A stretch of 64,000 bases of DNA, taken from positions 5,062 to 69,061 of the forward strand of contig JAVERT010000013.1 of the NCBI GenBank assembly GCA_034006985.1. The letters run 5' to 3'. The first letter of the stretch is position 1. Each line of letters begins with the position of its first letter. The notes beneath the pieces were generated by a model, which did not search any database, was not told the DNA's origin, and saw only the letters and a list, made by a program, of their open reading frames with translations. Source of the DNA: Gudongella sp034006985. GTDB taxonomy: Bacteria; Bacillota; Clostridia; Tissierellales; Tissierellaceae. This document shows, in pieces, positions 8,323 to 17,945 of this stretch. Position numbers and translations under genes: made by a program.

Positions 8323-9093
8323 TTACTCACATTTTTCTGAATTCTCAACACATCTTCTAACTTTTTCAATAAGTTCAAAATTTGTAAAATCATATGCTAA
8401 AGGTGTAAGGGTTGCAAATCCATTATATAAATAATGTCTATCTGTATCTTTTTCAAACTCCGCATCTTTTCTTCCTATAACTTTTAGGGTTCTTTCTCCA
8501 TTCCCGTTTTTTTCTGACAAATAGTAATCATATATAGGTCCACCAATTTTACAAACCTTTAGATCTTTATTTACATCATGTAAATCAAAGGGAGTATTTA
8601 GATTTAGCACCATTGGAACTGTCATTCTTTCAACATCTATTACTTTCAGCAACTTAAGAGCGTACTGAGCTGCTATCTCATAGTTGACTTCGCCCTCAAC
8701 CCACTCTGCAGAAACTGCAACGCTTGGTACTCCAAATATATTTGCTTCAATCGCAGCTGAAACTGTTCCTGAATAAAGGATATCCATTCCTGAATTTAGT
8801 CCCATGTTTATACCTGAAAATACTATATCTATTTTACCTTCAGCAATTTCTTCCATTCCTACTCTTACACAATCAGCTGGTGTGCCTGAAATACTATATG
8901 CTGGAGATTTTATACCAGAAAGTGCTACTTCTTTAATTACGATTGGTTTATGCAATGTTATTGAATGGCTTTGTGCACTCATTTGATTTTCTGGTGCTAC
9001 AATTATAAGATCGTGCTCTTTTTCGAGCGCTTTTGCCAATGTATATAATCCCTCTGCCATTATTCCATCATCATTTGCTAGTAATATTTTCAT
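8323..9093 (-). CDS. surE: 5'/3'-nucleotidase SurE
   Basis: The 256-residue protein begins MKILLANDDGIMAEGLYTLAKAL, with the DD metal-binding pair of SurE, and continues with APENQMSAQSHSITLH and SGTPADCVRVGMEEI, all family signatures. SurE is a divalent-metal-dependent phosphatase acting on nucleoside monophosphates in stationary phase. The gene follows htrA by 10 bases, so it belongs to the walJ-htrA-surE transcript. The last residues CVENSEKCE lack any extra domain. Confidence 0.95.
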   Translation of the reverse strand: MKILLANDDGIMAEGLYTLAKALEKEHDLIIVAPENQMSAQSHSITLHKPIVIKEVALSGIKSPAYSISGTPADCVRVGMEEIAEGKIDIVFSGINMGLNSGMDILYSGTVSAAIEANIFGVPSVAVSAEWVEGEVNYEIAAQYALKLLKVIDVERMTVPMVLNLNTPFDLHDVNKDLKVCKIGGPIYDYYLSEKNGNGERTLKVIGRKDAEFEKDTDRHYLYNGFATLTPLAYDFTNFELIEKVRRCVENSEKCE

Positions 9094-9103
9094 TTAATCC
9101 CTC

Positions 9104-10249
9104 CTAAAATTCCTTGAACTTTATAGGGACTTTTATTACTTCCCCATCTCTATTTATTGTGAGTATTGCTTTTTGACCTATTCTGTAGGTATATAGTATC
9201 TTTCTTAAATTAGACATATTGGTTACTGTCGCATCATCTACTTTTGTTATCACATCTAATGGGCTTAAACTAGCTTCTGCAGCTGGTGAATTTGGTAATA
9301 TTTCAATGATAACTACCCCTTCTTCTGCCGGAAGGTCAACATTCATCTGCACTTCATAAACCTTAACTTCACTACCAGTAAAACCTATATACACATTCCT
9401 AAAACTTCCATCCTTTACTATTTCATCTATAACTGGTTTTACTATGTTAATTGGAATTGAAAATCCGAGACCTTCGCCTGTTTGTATCTTTGCTGTATTT
9501 ATTCCAATAACTTTTCCCACACTATTTAAGAGTGGCCCTCCACTATTTCCAGGATTTATAGAAGCATCTGTTTGAAGTAAGCCCTCCATAACATTAAATT
9601 GACTTATTTGTATGGATCTATTTAATCCACTTATTATCCCTGAAGTTACTGTTCTCTGAAAATCTAAGCCTAAGGGGTTTCCTATAGCTACCGCAATTTG
9701 ACCTACATATATCTCATCTGAGTCTCCAAGTTCTGCAACTGGCAAATTCGTTTTATTGACCTTTACTACAGCAAGGTCTAATGTAGAATCGAACCACAAC
9801 ACTCTGCCTTCAATTTTTTCTCCATTTTCAAATAGTACATTTATTTCTTCTGCATTCCCATCACCTATAACATGTGAATTTGTTAAAATATATCCGTCGC
9901 TATTTACAATTACTCCAGATCCAACACCTTCTACAGGTTTTGACCAAAAGAAGTCTCTTTGTATTTGAACTGTAGTTATTCCAACAACTGAGCTTACTGC
10001 CTTTGCAGCAACTGCTGCTACAACATTTATATCTTCCGTTGGATTTATAGTTATTGTATTTACCATAGCTGGTTGTGAATTAGAATAAATCTCTGGAATA
10101 GGCAAGACTTTACCATATAGATAAGTAGGCGCGATATATGCACTAACTAATCCACCTATAATCCCCGCAATAAGTGCAACTACTAAATATGAAAATATTC
10201 CTCTTTTTTTTGGTGGTCTGCTATATTGTGTGTACTGATAATCGTTCAT
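9104..10249 (-). CDS. HtrA/DegP-type membrane-anchored serine protease with PDZ domain
   Basis: The protein has 381 residues. A basic cytoplasmic end (SRPPKKRG) precedes a membrane anchor (IFSYLVVALIAGIIGGLVSAYIAP). The protease domain follows with its triad visible as TNSHVI (His), STLDLAVVKV (Asp) and INPGNSGGPLL (Ser). One C-terminal PDZ domain contains VVIIEILPNSPAAEASLSPLDVITKVDDATV. This is the surface quality-control protease found next to walJ in many Firmicutes (HtrC/YycK position). The nine-base gap to walJ indicates one operon. Confidence 0.95.
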   Translation of the reverse strand: MNDYQYTQYSRPPKKRGIFSYLVVALIAGIIGGLVSAYIAPTYLYGKVLPIPEIYSNSQPAMVNTITINPTEDINVVAAVAAKAVSSVVGITTVQIQRDFFWSKPVEGVGSGVIVNSDGYILTNSHVIGDGNAEEINVLFENGEKIEGRVLWFDSTLDLAVVKVNKTNLPVAELGDSDEIYVGQIAVAIGNPLGLDFQRTVTSGIISGLNRSIQISQFNVMEGLLQTDASINPGNSGGPLLNSVGKVIGINTAKIQTGEGLGFSIPINIVKPVIDEIVKDGSFRNVYIGFTGSEVKVYEVQMNVDLPAEEGVVIIEILPNSPAAEASLSPLDVITKVDDATVTNMSNLRKILYTYRIGQKAILTINRDGEVIKVPIKFKEF

Positions 10250-10257
10250 ATGGCCTC

Positions 10258-11055
10258 CTATTCTAAAATATACATTTGTGTTTTTTTATCCCTATTTGTC
10301 ATACACAGCCTTACATCATTATCTACATCAAACCCCTGGCTTAAAAGCGCATTTCTAACAGTATTATATGCCAATTGGGGATTGTTATTATCTTTACTTA
10401 AATGGGCTAATAATACAATCTCGTTTTCTCCTTTTAAAATTTCACTTAGGATATAACCCGCATCATCATTTGATAAGTGACCATGAGGACTTAATATCCT
10501 TTTTTTTAGTGACCAAGGATAGCTACCTTCCATAAGCATTTTTACATCGTGATTTGACTCCATAAAATACAAATGTGAGTTCTTTATTTTCTCTTTTATA
10601 CCCTCATTAACCCAACCTGTATCCGTAATAAAACTCAGTTTTTTCATATCACTAAATATAATGTACCCAACTGTGTCTAGTGCGTCATGACTTAAGTTAA
10701 AAGGATGAATTAAAACATCCTTAATTTGAATGTTTTTATTTGTTGTAAAAACTTTTGTGTTCTCTATTTTTACAGTTTTAATAATTTTCTCCATACTCTC
10801 CCAGGTCTTAGCATTTGCATAGACTGGTATATTGTGTCTCCTTGAAAGTATGCCCACTCCCTTTGAATGGTCTATATGCTCATGCGTAACCAAAATCGCG
10901 TCCAAATCCTTTGGATTTACACCTATTTCATCTAGCAGCTCTTCTATTCTTTTGCCGCTAAATCCAGCATCTATTATAAGTTTTGTTTCCTTGGTTTCTA
11001 TATATTGACAATTTCCGCTACTTCCACTCGATAGCGAACAAAATTTAATAGCCAT
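10258..11055 (-). CDS. walJ: MBL-fold hydrolase WalJ/YycJ
   Basis: This 265-residue metallo-beta-lactamase-fold protein has the HxHxDH metal motif in VTHEHIDHSKGV, the start CSLSSGSSGNCQYIE, and HGHLSNDDA near the C-terminus, matching the YycJ/WalJ family of putative exonucleases linked to the WalRK regulon. It starts after a clear AGGAGG. In the usual Firmicutes order it directly follows yycI; here an eight-kilobase catabolic block separates them, and a terminator lies just upstream, so walJ-htrA-surE must have its own promoter or depend on read-through. Confidence 0.93.
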   Translation of the reverse strand: MAIKFCSLSSGSSGNCQYIETKETKLIIDAGFSGKRIEELLDEIGVNPKDLDAILVTHEHIDHSKGVGILSRRHNIPVYANAKTWESMEKIIKTVKIENTKVFTTNKNIQIKDVLIHPFNLSHDALDTVGYIIFSDMKKLSFITDTGWVNEGIKEKIKNSHLYFMESNHDVKMLMEGSYPWSLKKRILSPHGHLSNDDAGYILSEILKGENEIVLLAHLSKDNNNPQLAYNTVRNALLSQGFDVDNDVRLCMTNRDKKTQMYILE

Positions 11056-11100
11056 GTTGTGCCTCCTAATCCTAATACTTCTTTATTATATAGTAAAGAG

Positions 11101-11139
11101 TAAAAAAAAAGAAGGAGAACCTTTCTTTAAAGGCTCTCC
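11101..11139 (-). terminator. intrinsic terminator of the catabolic operon
   Basis: GGAGA-CCTTT (11114-11124) pairs with AAAGG-TCTCC (11129-11139), with one internal mismatch. On the minus strand it is followed by the complement of a nine-base A run. It lies 10 bases after the stop of the acyl-CoA synthetase fusion gene and insulates the cluster from walJ. Confidence 0.85.
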
Positions 11140-11148
11140 TCTCTTATC

Positions 11149-14007
11149 TTATACTCGAATTCTAAAATCTAGTGCTAAAAATCTCTTTTCATTTTTATCC
11201 CATACCACGGGGTTAAGATCCATCTCTTTAATTTCTGGTACTTCTGAAATTAATGTACTGAAATTAAGCATTATCTGACTGAATTTATCTACAGGTAATT
11301 GTTCTATACCTCTAAATCCTGTAAATAATGGATAGTTTTTCAATGAGGCTAGCATTTCTTCAGTATCTATCTTATCTAATGGATTAAGTTTCATCGCAAC
11401 ATCTTTATATAGTTCAACTGCTACTCCTCCAGAACCCATAAGCATTAAATGTCCTGTAAATGGTTCATACTTAGCACCCATTATCATCTCTAAACCTATG
11501 TTAGATTGTTCTTGAACTAAAACTCCATCTGAACCCGAAAATTTATCTAATAGAGATTTGATTTTTTCTTGTAATTCATTTTCATTCATAATATTTAGGA
11601 TAACTCCTCCAACATCTGATTTATGAATTACCTCTGAATTTTCAATTTTAGCTACTACCGGATAATTTAAATCAAAATCTTCCATTTTATAATCTTCAAT
11701 TTGTTTTATAAATTCCCACTTAGGCAATGGTATTTTATATAAGTCTAATAACTCTATGGCACTTAAGGATTTCAAGTACCCTGCTGGAGTTGTATTATTA
11801 ATCAAACTTCTTGCTTTCATTTTTCTTTTTACATCAAGGTTTATACTTCTTTCTCTTAAGCTTAATTTGTTCTTTCCTTCAATTCTTAAATAATTGAATA
11901 AATCAGCACAATCCTCTGGAAATTCTACACAAGCTATATTATTTTCCTTTAACACTTCCCTTGCTGGTTTCCCAAGAGTAGGTCCCATAAAACAATTTAT
12001 AATAGGAATATCTAATTTTTCAATAATTGGTAGTAAAGCTTCTGCAACCTTCCCAGTATCAACAGTTGCTGGCGGTACGCATACCACAGCTAACGCATCG
12101 TATAAACCACTTTCTGCCATAGTTTTTAGAGAAATTGCGTAGTGCTCTGGCATTCCTGTTGCAATAACATCGATTGGATTTTTAGTAGAAGACTCAGGAT
12201 AAATATTTTTTAATAATTCTTTTTGAGTTGCTTCATCCATTATAGGAAGCTCAAATCCATTTTTAGCTAATTGATCGGTTATAAGAATTCCAGGACCACC
12301 TGCATTTGTAACAACGCCTATTTTATTACCTTTCATAGGCTTAGTTTTGCTCAGTACCATAGCTGTTAGATATGCCATTTCCAAACTATCTACTCTTATT
12401 GCTCCTGCTTTTTCAAGAAGTACCTCTACAGCACTATCACTCCCTGCTATACTACCAGTATGAGAACTTGCTGCAATTGCTCCTGCTTCACTTCTTCCTG
12501 ATTTAAGAACAATTACTGCTTTGTTTTTAGTGATTTCCTTCAATTGCTTTAGAAATTTATATCCTCTTGGAATTGTCTCTAGATATAAAATTATAACATC
12601 TGTTAAATCATCATCCTTTAAGGCTTTAAGTATATCACTTGCATCGATGTCCATTAGATTACCTAAAGAAGCTATTTTTGAGAACCCCATTCCATATGGA
12701 ATTGCATAATCCAACAATACCGCTCCTATGGCTCCACTTTGAGTAATCAAAGCAATATTACCTTTTTTAGGTGTATGTGTTAATATTGTAGCATTCAAGT
12801 TTATTGCTGGATCTGTATTTAATATACCCATGCCATTAGGACCAAGTAAACGCATATTATATTTATCTACAAGCTCTTTTAACTCTAATTCTTTTTCCGC
12901 ACCTTTTTCACCGGTTTCCTTAAAACCTGCAGTGATACATACTATAGCTTTTGTTCCTTTTTCTCCGCAATCTATTATCGCTTCTTCTACTCCTGCTGAC
13001 GGAGTTGCTAATATCGCAAGATCTGGAGCTTCTGGCAACTCATCCATTTTAGAGTATGCTTTTATATCATGCACACTAGCTCCACTTCTATTTATAACAT
13101 ATAAGTTCCCCTTATATTCCCCTTTGAGGATATTTTTTAATATAGCATTTCCTATTCCACCTTTAGCTGATGCACCAATAACAACTACACTTTTCGGCTT
13201 AAAGAAACCATCGAATGATCTATTATATACAGGTATATCCTCTTCCCAGCTATTAATTTTGACACCTTGTGGAACCGGTGCATCTTTATAGAATACTTTG
13301 TTATTCTCATCTACGCTGAAATTGCCCATAGCTATCTCATATACTGCTCTCGCACCAACTAACCTAGATTCATTATTAACCTTTTTAAGAACTGCTCTTT
13401 TTAATCCATTTTCTTCGGTACTTATAGAGTAGTCTATTTCAAAAGATGGCGATCTCATTAATAGTGGTCCTCCATCTACTTCACTAGTTGCAATATGGGC
13501 ACTTGAACATATAGTCTCAGACCCTGCATCAAGAGTATCTCCAACTCCATTTGCACCAGCAAAACTTCTAACACCATCGTTTGTAACAGACAAATCAGCA
13601 GGATGCACATTTATTGCTTTGTATTTCCCAATTATTGCATCTGTCGTTGCCCATACATAGCCTGCCAAAAGTATTATATCTGCACCCATATCTTCTACTA
13701 ACTTACTTGCTTCAATATCATAGAGTCTTCGAACATCCATATCACTAAATGGAGCATTGTGCTTCCTATGAAATTCCTTAATATCGATCGCTGCATATGG
13801 AATGTTCCTCTCCTCCGCAATTTTTATGGCTTTTGCCTCGGGATTACTAGAAAATATGCCCACTATTTCAAAAGGACTTTCCCCTTCTTTTTCCTCAATT
13901 TCCATTTGTAAATCATGGGCCATCCAAAGAGTATTTCCACTTCCTGAAACATATCCCAATACTTTTAATTTACCATTTGTCGGATCATGTAATAATTTAT
14001 TTTCCAT
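11149..14007 (-). CDS. PurN-like formyltransferase fused to ADP-forming acyl-CoA synthetase
   Basis: The 952-residue protein is about 250 residues longer than a usual fused alpha-beta ADP-forming acyl-CoA synthetase. Residues 15-230 form a glycinamide-ribonucleotide-formyltransferase-like domain: GYVSGSGNTLW, ADIILLAGYVWAT, NVHPADLS and EVDGGPLLM. The Asn-His-Asp set of formyltransferases is present as N133, H135 and D178. Residues 265-550 are the CoA-binding and ligase domains, with the phospho-histidine loop SSHTGSIAG (H516). From about 730 an ATP-grasp domain follows with VIHKSDVGGV (H795), the second phospho-histidine. Both halves therefore look catalytically competent. Synthetases of this class conserve energy by turning acyl-CoA, ADP and phosphate into acid, CoA and ATP. 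What the formyl domain acts on is unknown. It is the last gene of a four-gene operon, 68 bases behind the symporter gene. Confidence 0.88.
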   Translation of the reverse strand: MENKLLHDPTNGKLKVLGYVSGSGNTLWMAHDLQMEIEEKEGESPFEIVGIFSSNPEAKAIKIAEERNIPYAAIDIKEFHRKHNAPFSDMDVRRLYDIEASKLVEDMGADIILLAGYVWATTDAIIGKYKAINVHPADLSVTNDGVRSFAGANGVGDTLDAGSETICSSAHIATSEVDGGPLLMRSPSFEIDYSISTEENGLKRAVLKKVNNESRLVGARAVYEIAMGNFSVDENNKVFYKDAPVPQGVKINSWEEDIPVYNRSFDGFFKPKSVVVIGASAKGGIGNAILKNILKGEYKGNLYVINRSGASVHDIKAYSKMDELPEAPDLAILATPSAGVEEAIIDCGEKGTKAIVCITAGFKETGEKGAEKELELKELVDKYNMRLLGPNGMGILNTDPAINLNATILTHTPKKGNIALITQSGAIGAVLLDYAIPYGMGFSKIASLGNLMDIDASDILKALKDDDLTDVIILYLETIPRGYKFLKQLKEITKNKAVIVLKSGRSEAGAIAASSHTGSIAGSDSAVEVLLEKAGAIRVDSLEMAYLTAMVLSKTKPMKGNKIGVVTNAGGPGILITDQLAKNGFELPIMDEATQKELLKNIYPESSTKNPIDVIATGMPEHYAISLKTMAESGLYDALAVVCVPPATVDTGKVAEALLPIIEKLDIPIINCFMGPTLGKPAREVLKENNIACVEFPEDCADLFNYLRIEGKNKLSLRERSINLDVKRKMKARSLINNTTPAGYLKSLSAIELLDLYKIPLPKWEFIKQIEDYKMEDFDLNYPVVAKIENSEVIHKSDVGGVILNIMNENELQEKIKSLLDKFSGSDGVLVQEQSNIGLEMIMGAKYEPFTGHLMLMGSGGVAVELYKDVAMKLNPLDKIDTEEMLASLKNYPLFTGFRGIEQLPVDKFSQIMLNFSTLISEVPEIKEMDLNPVVWDKNEKRFLALDFRIRV

Positions 14008-14030
14008 CGTTACCTCCTTGTATTAAAATA

Positions 14031-14057
14031 GTCTGGCAAGGATTTATCTCACCAGAC
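14031..14057 (-). other. intercistronic hairpin between symporter and synthetase genes
   Basis: GTCTGG (14031-14036) and CCAGAC (14052-14057) can pair in the 68-base gap, and on the minus strand the hairpin is followed by TATTTT. It could attenuate or stabilise the message so that the synthetase is made at a different level. It is weak by itself. Confidence 0.4.
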
Positions 14058-14075
14058 CATATAAGCTAGATTGAT

Positions 14076-15449
14076 TTAAATAATTCCTAAATTTGTAAGG
14101 AATATGATAATAATTACAACTGGAACTACATATTTTACTACATTGAACCAAACTTTGAATACTCCTGATTTTAAAGCACCACCATTACTTATCTCAGCAA
14201 TAGCATCCTTTTCTCCCCAGAACCAACCTACTAAGATTGAAGCTGCAAGTCCGCCAAGTGGAAGTGATATATTTGAACCAAAATAATCGAATAAGTCGAA
14301 TATTCCTTTTCCGAAGAGTTGGAAATCTCCCCAAATTCCAAAACTAAATGATACAGCAATACCCATTACATATGCTATTGCACCTACTAATAGAGCTGCT
14401 CCTTTTCTTGACATGTTTTTCTTTTCTAGTAAATATGCTACTGGCATCTCTAATATAGAAATTGCAGATGTAAGATTTGCTATAGCTAGTAAGAAAAAGA
14501 ACATAAAGTTGAAAAGTGCACCAAATGGCATTTGCATAAATACAGATGGTATTGTAATAAATACAAGTCCTACACCTTGTCCAGGTTCCATTCCAAATGC
14601 AAATACTGCAGGGAATATTACCAAACCTGCTAATATTGCAACACTGAAATCCATTATTGAAATAAGAGCAGAAGACTTAGGTAAATTTTCACCTTGGTCT
14701 AGATAACTACCATAAGTAACCATCCCTGACATTCCTACGCTAAGACTAAAGAATACTTGACCAAGTGCCGCAATCCAAACACCTGCTGTTATAACTGAAA
14801 AGTCTGGTGTTAAATACCATTTAACTCCTTCCATTGCTCCTGGAAGAGTTAGAGATCGACCTACCAAAATAAGTAATAATACGAATAGCATAGGAAGCAT
14901 TATTTTTGACGCTTTTTCAATTCCTCTAGCTACTCCTTTAGCAATAATATATACTGTTATAATCATAAATAGTGCATGGTATATCAATGGTTGCACAGGA
15001 TTTGAGATAAAAGCCCCAAAGTAATTTCCCATTTGATCTGGTGGTATACTTGTTAAACCAAAGAAAGATTGAATCGAATAAAACAATGTCCAGCCACTAA
15101 CTACAGAATAGTATGAAAGGAATATAAATGCTGAAAAGAATCCTAAAAAACCTATCCATTTAGCACCTTTTCTTATTTTCCCATAGCTATCAATAGCATT
15201 TGATTGGCCATGTCTACCAATTGTAAACTCAACTAAAAGTAAACTAACTCCAACTAAAACCATGCAAATAAAATATACTAAAAGAAAAGCTCCCCCTCCA
15301 TTTTCACCAGTCATGTATGGGAATCTCCATATATTCCCAAGTCCAACTGCTGATCCTGCTGCTGCGAAGATAAATCCGAGCCTTGATGTAAATTTGTCTC
15401 TAGGTTGTTCCAACTTATTAATGCCGCTATTATTTTTATCCGCTGACAT
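14076..15449 (-). CDS. Na+-dependent amino acid symporter (SNF/NSS family)
   Basis: This 457-residue integral membrane protein begins with the neurotransmitter:sodium symporter signature FTSRLGFIFAAAGSAVGLGNIWRFPYMTGENGGGAFLLVY, which carries the unwound first helix and Na+ ligands. About eleven hydrophobic segments follow, which fits the bacterial short version of the family. Bacterial members (LeuT, MhsT, TnaT) import amino acids. It sits between an aminotransferase gene and an acyl-CoA synthetase gene, so it very probably imports the amino acid degraded by this operon. The start follows a GGGGGG ribosome binding site. Confidence 0.93.
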   Translation of the reverse strand: MSADKNNSGINKLEQPRDKFTSRLGFIFAAAGSAVGLGNIWRFPYMTGENGGGAFLLVYFICMVLVGVSLLLVEFTIGRHGQSNAIDSYGKIRKGAKWIGFLGFFSAFIFLSYYSVVSGWTLFYSIQSFFGLTSIPPDQMGNYFGAFISNPVQPLIYHALFMIITVYIIAKGVARGIEKASKIMLPMLFVLLLILVGRSLTLPGAMEGVKWYLTPDFSVITAGVWIAALGQVFFSLSVGMSGMVTYGSYLDQGENLPKSSALISIMDFSVAILAGLVIFPAVFAFGMEPGQGVGLVFITIPSVFMQMPFGALFNFMFFFLLAIANLTSAISILEMPVAYLLEKKNMSRKGAALLVGAIAYVMGIAVSFSFGIWGDFQLFGKGIFDLFDYFGSNISLPLGGLAASILVGWFWGEKDAIAEISNGGALKSGVFKVWFNVVKYVVPVVIIIIFLTNLGII

Positions 15450-15464
15450 GTTAACCCCCCTATA

Positions 15465-16619
15465 TTATGATAAGACTTTTTCCATTCTATCAAAAGCTTC
15501 TTTAAGACCTTCAATTGGTATTGTACAGGATATCCTTATATAGTCATCGCTGTTAGGTCCAAAGGAAATCCCAGGTATTGTTATAACTTTAGCTTCTTCA
15601 AGCATTTTCATTCCAAATTCCATAGATTTCATCCCAGTTTCCTTTATATTAGCAAATATATAAAAGGCTCCCCTAGGCTTGATGCAAGATAGTCCATTGA
15701 TAGAATTTATCCTATCGTAAGCATAGTCTACTCTTTTAGAATATTCATCAACCATCTTTTTGACATCGGCTTCACAGTTTTCTATAGCGTATAGTGCTGC
15801 TTTTTGAGAAATGGAATTCATGCTCATAGTTGTACCTATGTTTATTATTTTCATCATATCAATGACTTTTTTAGGTCCTATCGCATATCCTACTCTCCAT
15901 CCACACATTGCATATGTTTTAGAAAAACCTGCAATTGTAAAAGTTCTTTCTTTCATTCCTGGTAGTGTTGCAAAACAAACATGTTCTCCTTCAAAAATAA
16001 ACGCTTCATAGATTTCATCTGACATTAAAATCAAATCATGTTTTTTTATAACATCACATATTTTCAATGCTTCTTCTTTTGAAATTACTGCACCTGTTGG
16101 ATTTCCAGGAGAGTTAAGCATAACTATTTTAGTTTTATCAGTTATAACATTTTCAAGAGCTTCTGCCGTCATATTAAATCCGTCTTCTTCCCTCAATGTA
16201 ACAGGCAATGGCACACCATATACGTATTCAATTGCCTGAGTATAAGGCGTAAAACAAGGGTCTGGAACTATAACCTCATCTCCAGGATTTATTAGAGCTT
16301 GTAATACTAAGTATATAGCCTGAGTTGCACCAACTGTTATTATTACCTCATCTGGTGTAGAATCTAGTTTATATTTATTCCTCCAATACTCTGAAACCGC
16401 TTGCCTAAGATCTGCAAACCCGTTAACTGGTGGATAATGGGTAAATCCAGCTTTAGCCGCCGCTGCTGCAGCTTCGACAATTGCATCGGAAGTTGTTGCA
16501 TCTGGTTCTCCAATACCAAGGCTTACCAAATCATTGTATTTTGAAGCTGCTTCAAACATTTGAAGCATTGGAGATGGCTTTACTTCTTTAAATAAATTTG
16601 AAAGTTCAATTTGTTTCAT
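15465..16619 (-). CDS. class I PLP-dependent aminotransferase
   Basis: The 384-residue protein is a fold-type I aminotransferase of the AspC/PatA type. Visible elements are LGIGEPDATTSDAIVEAA, HYPPVNGFADLRQAVSEYW, NSPGNPTGAVISKEE, MSDEIYEAFIF, the PLP lysine in IAGFSKTYAMCGWRVGYA, and the substrate carboxylate Arg in DDYIRISCTI. The substrate cannot be read from sequence. It lies nine bases from the HMGL-type gene and 15 from the symporter gene in the same operon. I infer that it turns the imported amino acid into a 2-oxo acid for the neighbouring HMGL-type enzyme. Confidence 0.93.
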   Translation of the reverse strand: MKQIELSNLFKEVKPSPMLQMFEAASKYNDLVSLGIGEPDATTSDAIVEAAAAAAKAGFTHYPPVNGFADLRQAVSEYWRNKYKLDSTPDEVIITVGATQAIYLVLQALINPGDEVIVPDPCFTPYTQAIEYVYGVPLPVTLREEDGFNMTAEALENVITDKTKIVMLNSPGNPTGAVISKEEALKICDVIKKHDLILMSDEIYEAFIFEGEHVCFATLPGMKERTFTIAGFSKTYAMCGWRVGYAIGPKKVIDMMKIINIGTTMSMNSISQKAALYAIENCEADVKKMVDEYSKRVDYAYDRINSINGLSCIKPRGAFYIFANIKETGMKSMEFGMKMLEEAKVITIPGISFGPNSDDYIRISCTIPIEGLKEAFDRMEKVLS

Positions 16620-16628
16620 AAAAACCTC

Positions 16629-17837
16629 CTAGATTTCTTTTGCTAAGTTTATAAACTCTTCACTAGTTAAATCTCTTTTTAATTTCAATGAAAGATCTTT
16701 TACCTTGCCTAATATAGCTTTTTCTTGTTCCTCTGTCAAATCAAGATTGTTTTCTTTTACCCATGCTTTAACATTATCTTTACCACTTTTTTTACCTAGA
16801 TACAGCTTAGGCTCTGTTTGCCCAGTTAAACTCCAATGGTATGGTAGCATTGCTAGTGGTTGTTCATCCTTACAATTCGCCCAAAGACTTGAAGGCATCC
16901 CTGTCTCCCATCCAAATATTTTATCTCCCACTACTGGTTGTGTAGGATATACAGGATATCCTGTTGTCTTTTCTACTAATCTTGATAAGTCTTTTAACAT
17001 TGAAAGATCAATACCTGCATCAACATTGTATAATACTTTTAATGCCAGAACTAATTGTTCTAAAGATACACTTCCTGTTCTTTCACCAATTCCATTAACT
17101 GTAACATGAGCTACTTCTGCTCCAGCTGCTAAGCCTGCAATTGTTGAAGAAACTCCCATCCCGAAGTCATTATGAAAATGTACTTCTATTGGTACACTAA
17201 ATTCTTTTTTTAGTCTTCTAACTGCATATGCCGCTCCCTCTGGTGAATAGCACCCAAAAGTATCAACCAATGCTAATGCATCCATGTGTCCACCTTCAGA
17301 AATCTGATGAACTGCATCCACTAGAAATTCTAAACTTGCTCTTGATGAGTCTGCAGGGAAAAAAGTTACATACAAGCCCAACTCTTTTGCAGCCTGTGTT
17401 GCTTCTATTGCAGCTTTTATAGCTTTTTCAGGACTCCATCTTTTACCAAATTTTAATAAATGTTCACTTCCTGGTATTTCTGCAAGTACATGATTTACTC
17501 CACAAGCCTTAGCTAATTTCATATCATCAGGTGTATTTCTTACAAATGCAAATATTTTAGGCCCTAAATTCAATTCAGCAATTTCCTTAATAGCATCTGC
17601 ATCTTCCTGAGAAGCTGCAGGGGTTCCTGCCTCTATTCTTTGAACTCCAGCTTTAGCTAGTTTTTTAGCAATTTCCACCTTTTCACTTCTCGTAAGGATT
17701 ATTCCTGGTTGCTGTTCACCATCTCTTAATGTAGTATCCAATATTTCAATTTTCTTAGGAAAATTAAAGCTTTTTATTACTTCCTCAGCAAAATTGGACT
17801 GGCTTACCCACCATTTTCCATCTTCTTTATAACCCAT
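16629..17837 (-). CDS. HMGL-family carboligase/lyase (homocitrate or isopropylmalate synthase-like)
   Basis: The protein has 402 residues and a TIM-barrel of the DRE-TIM family. The catalytic motif LDTTLRDGEQQPG lies near the N-terminus, EVHFHNDFGMG (the HxH metal ligands) in the middle, and VNGIGERTGSVSLEQLVLAL after it, as in 2-isopropylmalate, homocitrate and Re-citrate synthases. It has no LeuA regulatory domain. Such enzymes condense acetyl-CoA with a 2-oxo acid; lyase members run related chemistry in reverse. No leuB, leuC or leuD partners are nearby, and the operon partners are catabolic, so a biosynthetic role in leucine or lysine formation is unlikely. It is the first gene of the operon, behind a good promoter. 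Confidence 0.88.
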   Translation of the reverse strand: MGYKEDGKWWVSQSNFAEEVIKSFNFPKKIEILDTTLRDGEQQPGIILTRSEKVEIAKKLAKAGVQRIEAGTPAASQEDADAIKEIAELNLGPKIFAFVRNTPDDMKLAKACGVNHVLAEIPGSEHLLKFGKRWSPEKAIKAAIEATQAAKELGLYVTFFPADSSRASLEFLVDAVHQISEGGHMDALALVDTFGCYSPEGAAYAVRRLKKEFSVPIEVHFHNDFGMGVSSTIAGLAAGAEVAHVTVNGIGERTGSVSLEQLVLALKVLYNVDAGIDLSMLKDLSRLVEKTTGYPVYPTQPVVGDKIFGWETGMPSSLWANCKDEQPLAMLPYHWSLTGQTEPKLYLGKKSGKDNVKAWVKENNLDLTEEQEKAILGKVKDLSLKLKRDLTSEEFINLAKEI

Positions 17838-17896
17838 AATATCCCTCCTTTGTTTTTCTTAACCTATATAACCGTTTTACAATCTTACAACAACAG

Positions 17897-17923
17897 ATTA
17901 TATCATTTTATTAACCTTGTCAA
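17897..17923 (-). promoter_or_regulatory. promoter of the HMGL-aminotransferase-symporter-synthetase operon
   Basis: On the minus strand TTGACA (complement of 17918-17923) and TATAAT (complement of 17897-17902) are both perfect, separated by 15 bases. The short spacer suggests that activation may be needed. The gene start lies 59 bases downstream of the -10 box. Confidence 0.65.
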
Positions 17924-17945
17924 GTGTTTATATACCTTAGTGCAA

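Noticed and set aside
12830..13291. 153-residue plus-strand open frame inside the synthetase fusion
   Set aside because: It is antisense to a clearly conserved coding region, has no ribosome binding site and a composition explained by the opposite frame.
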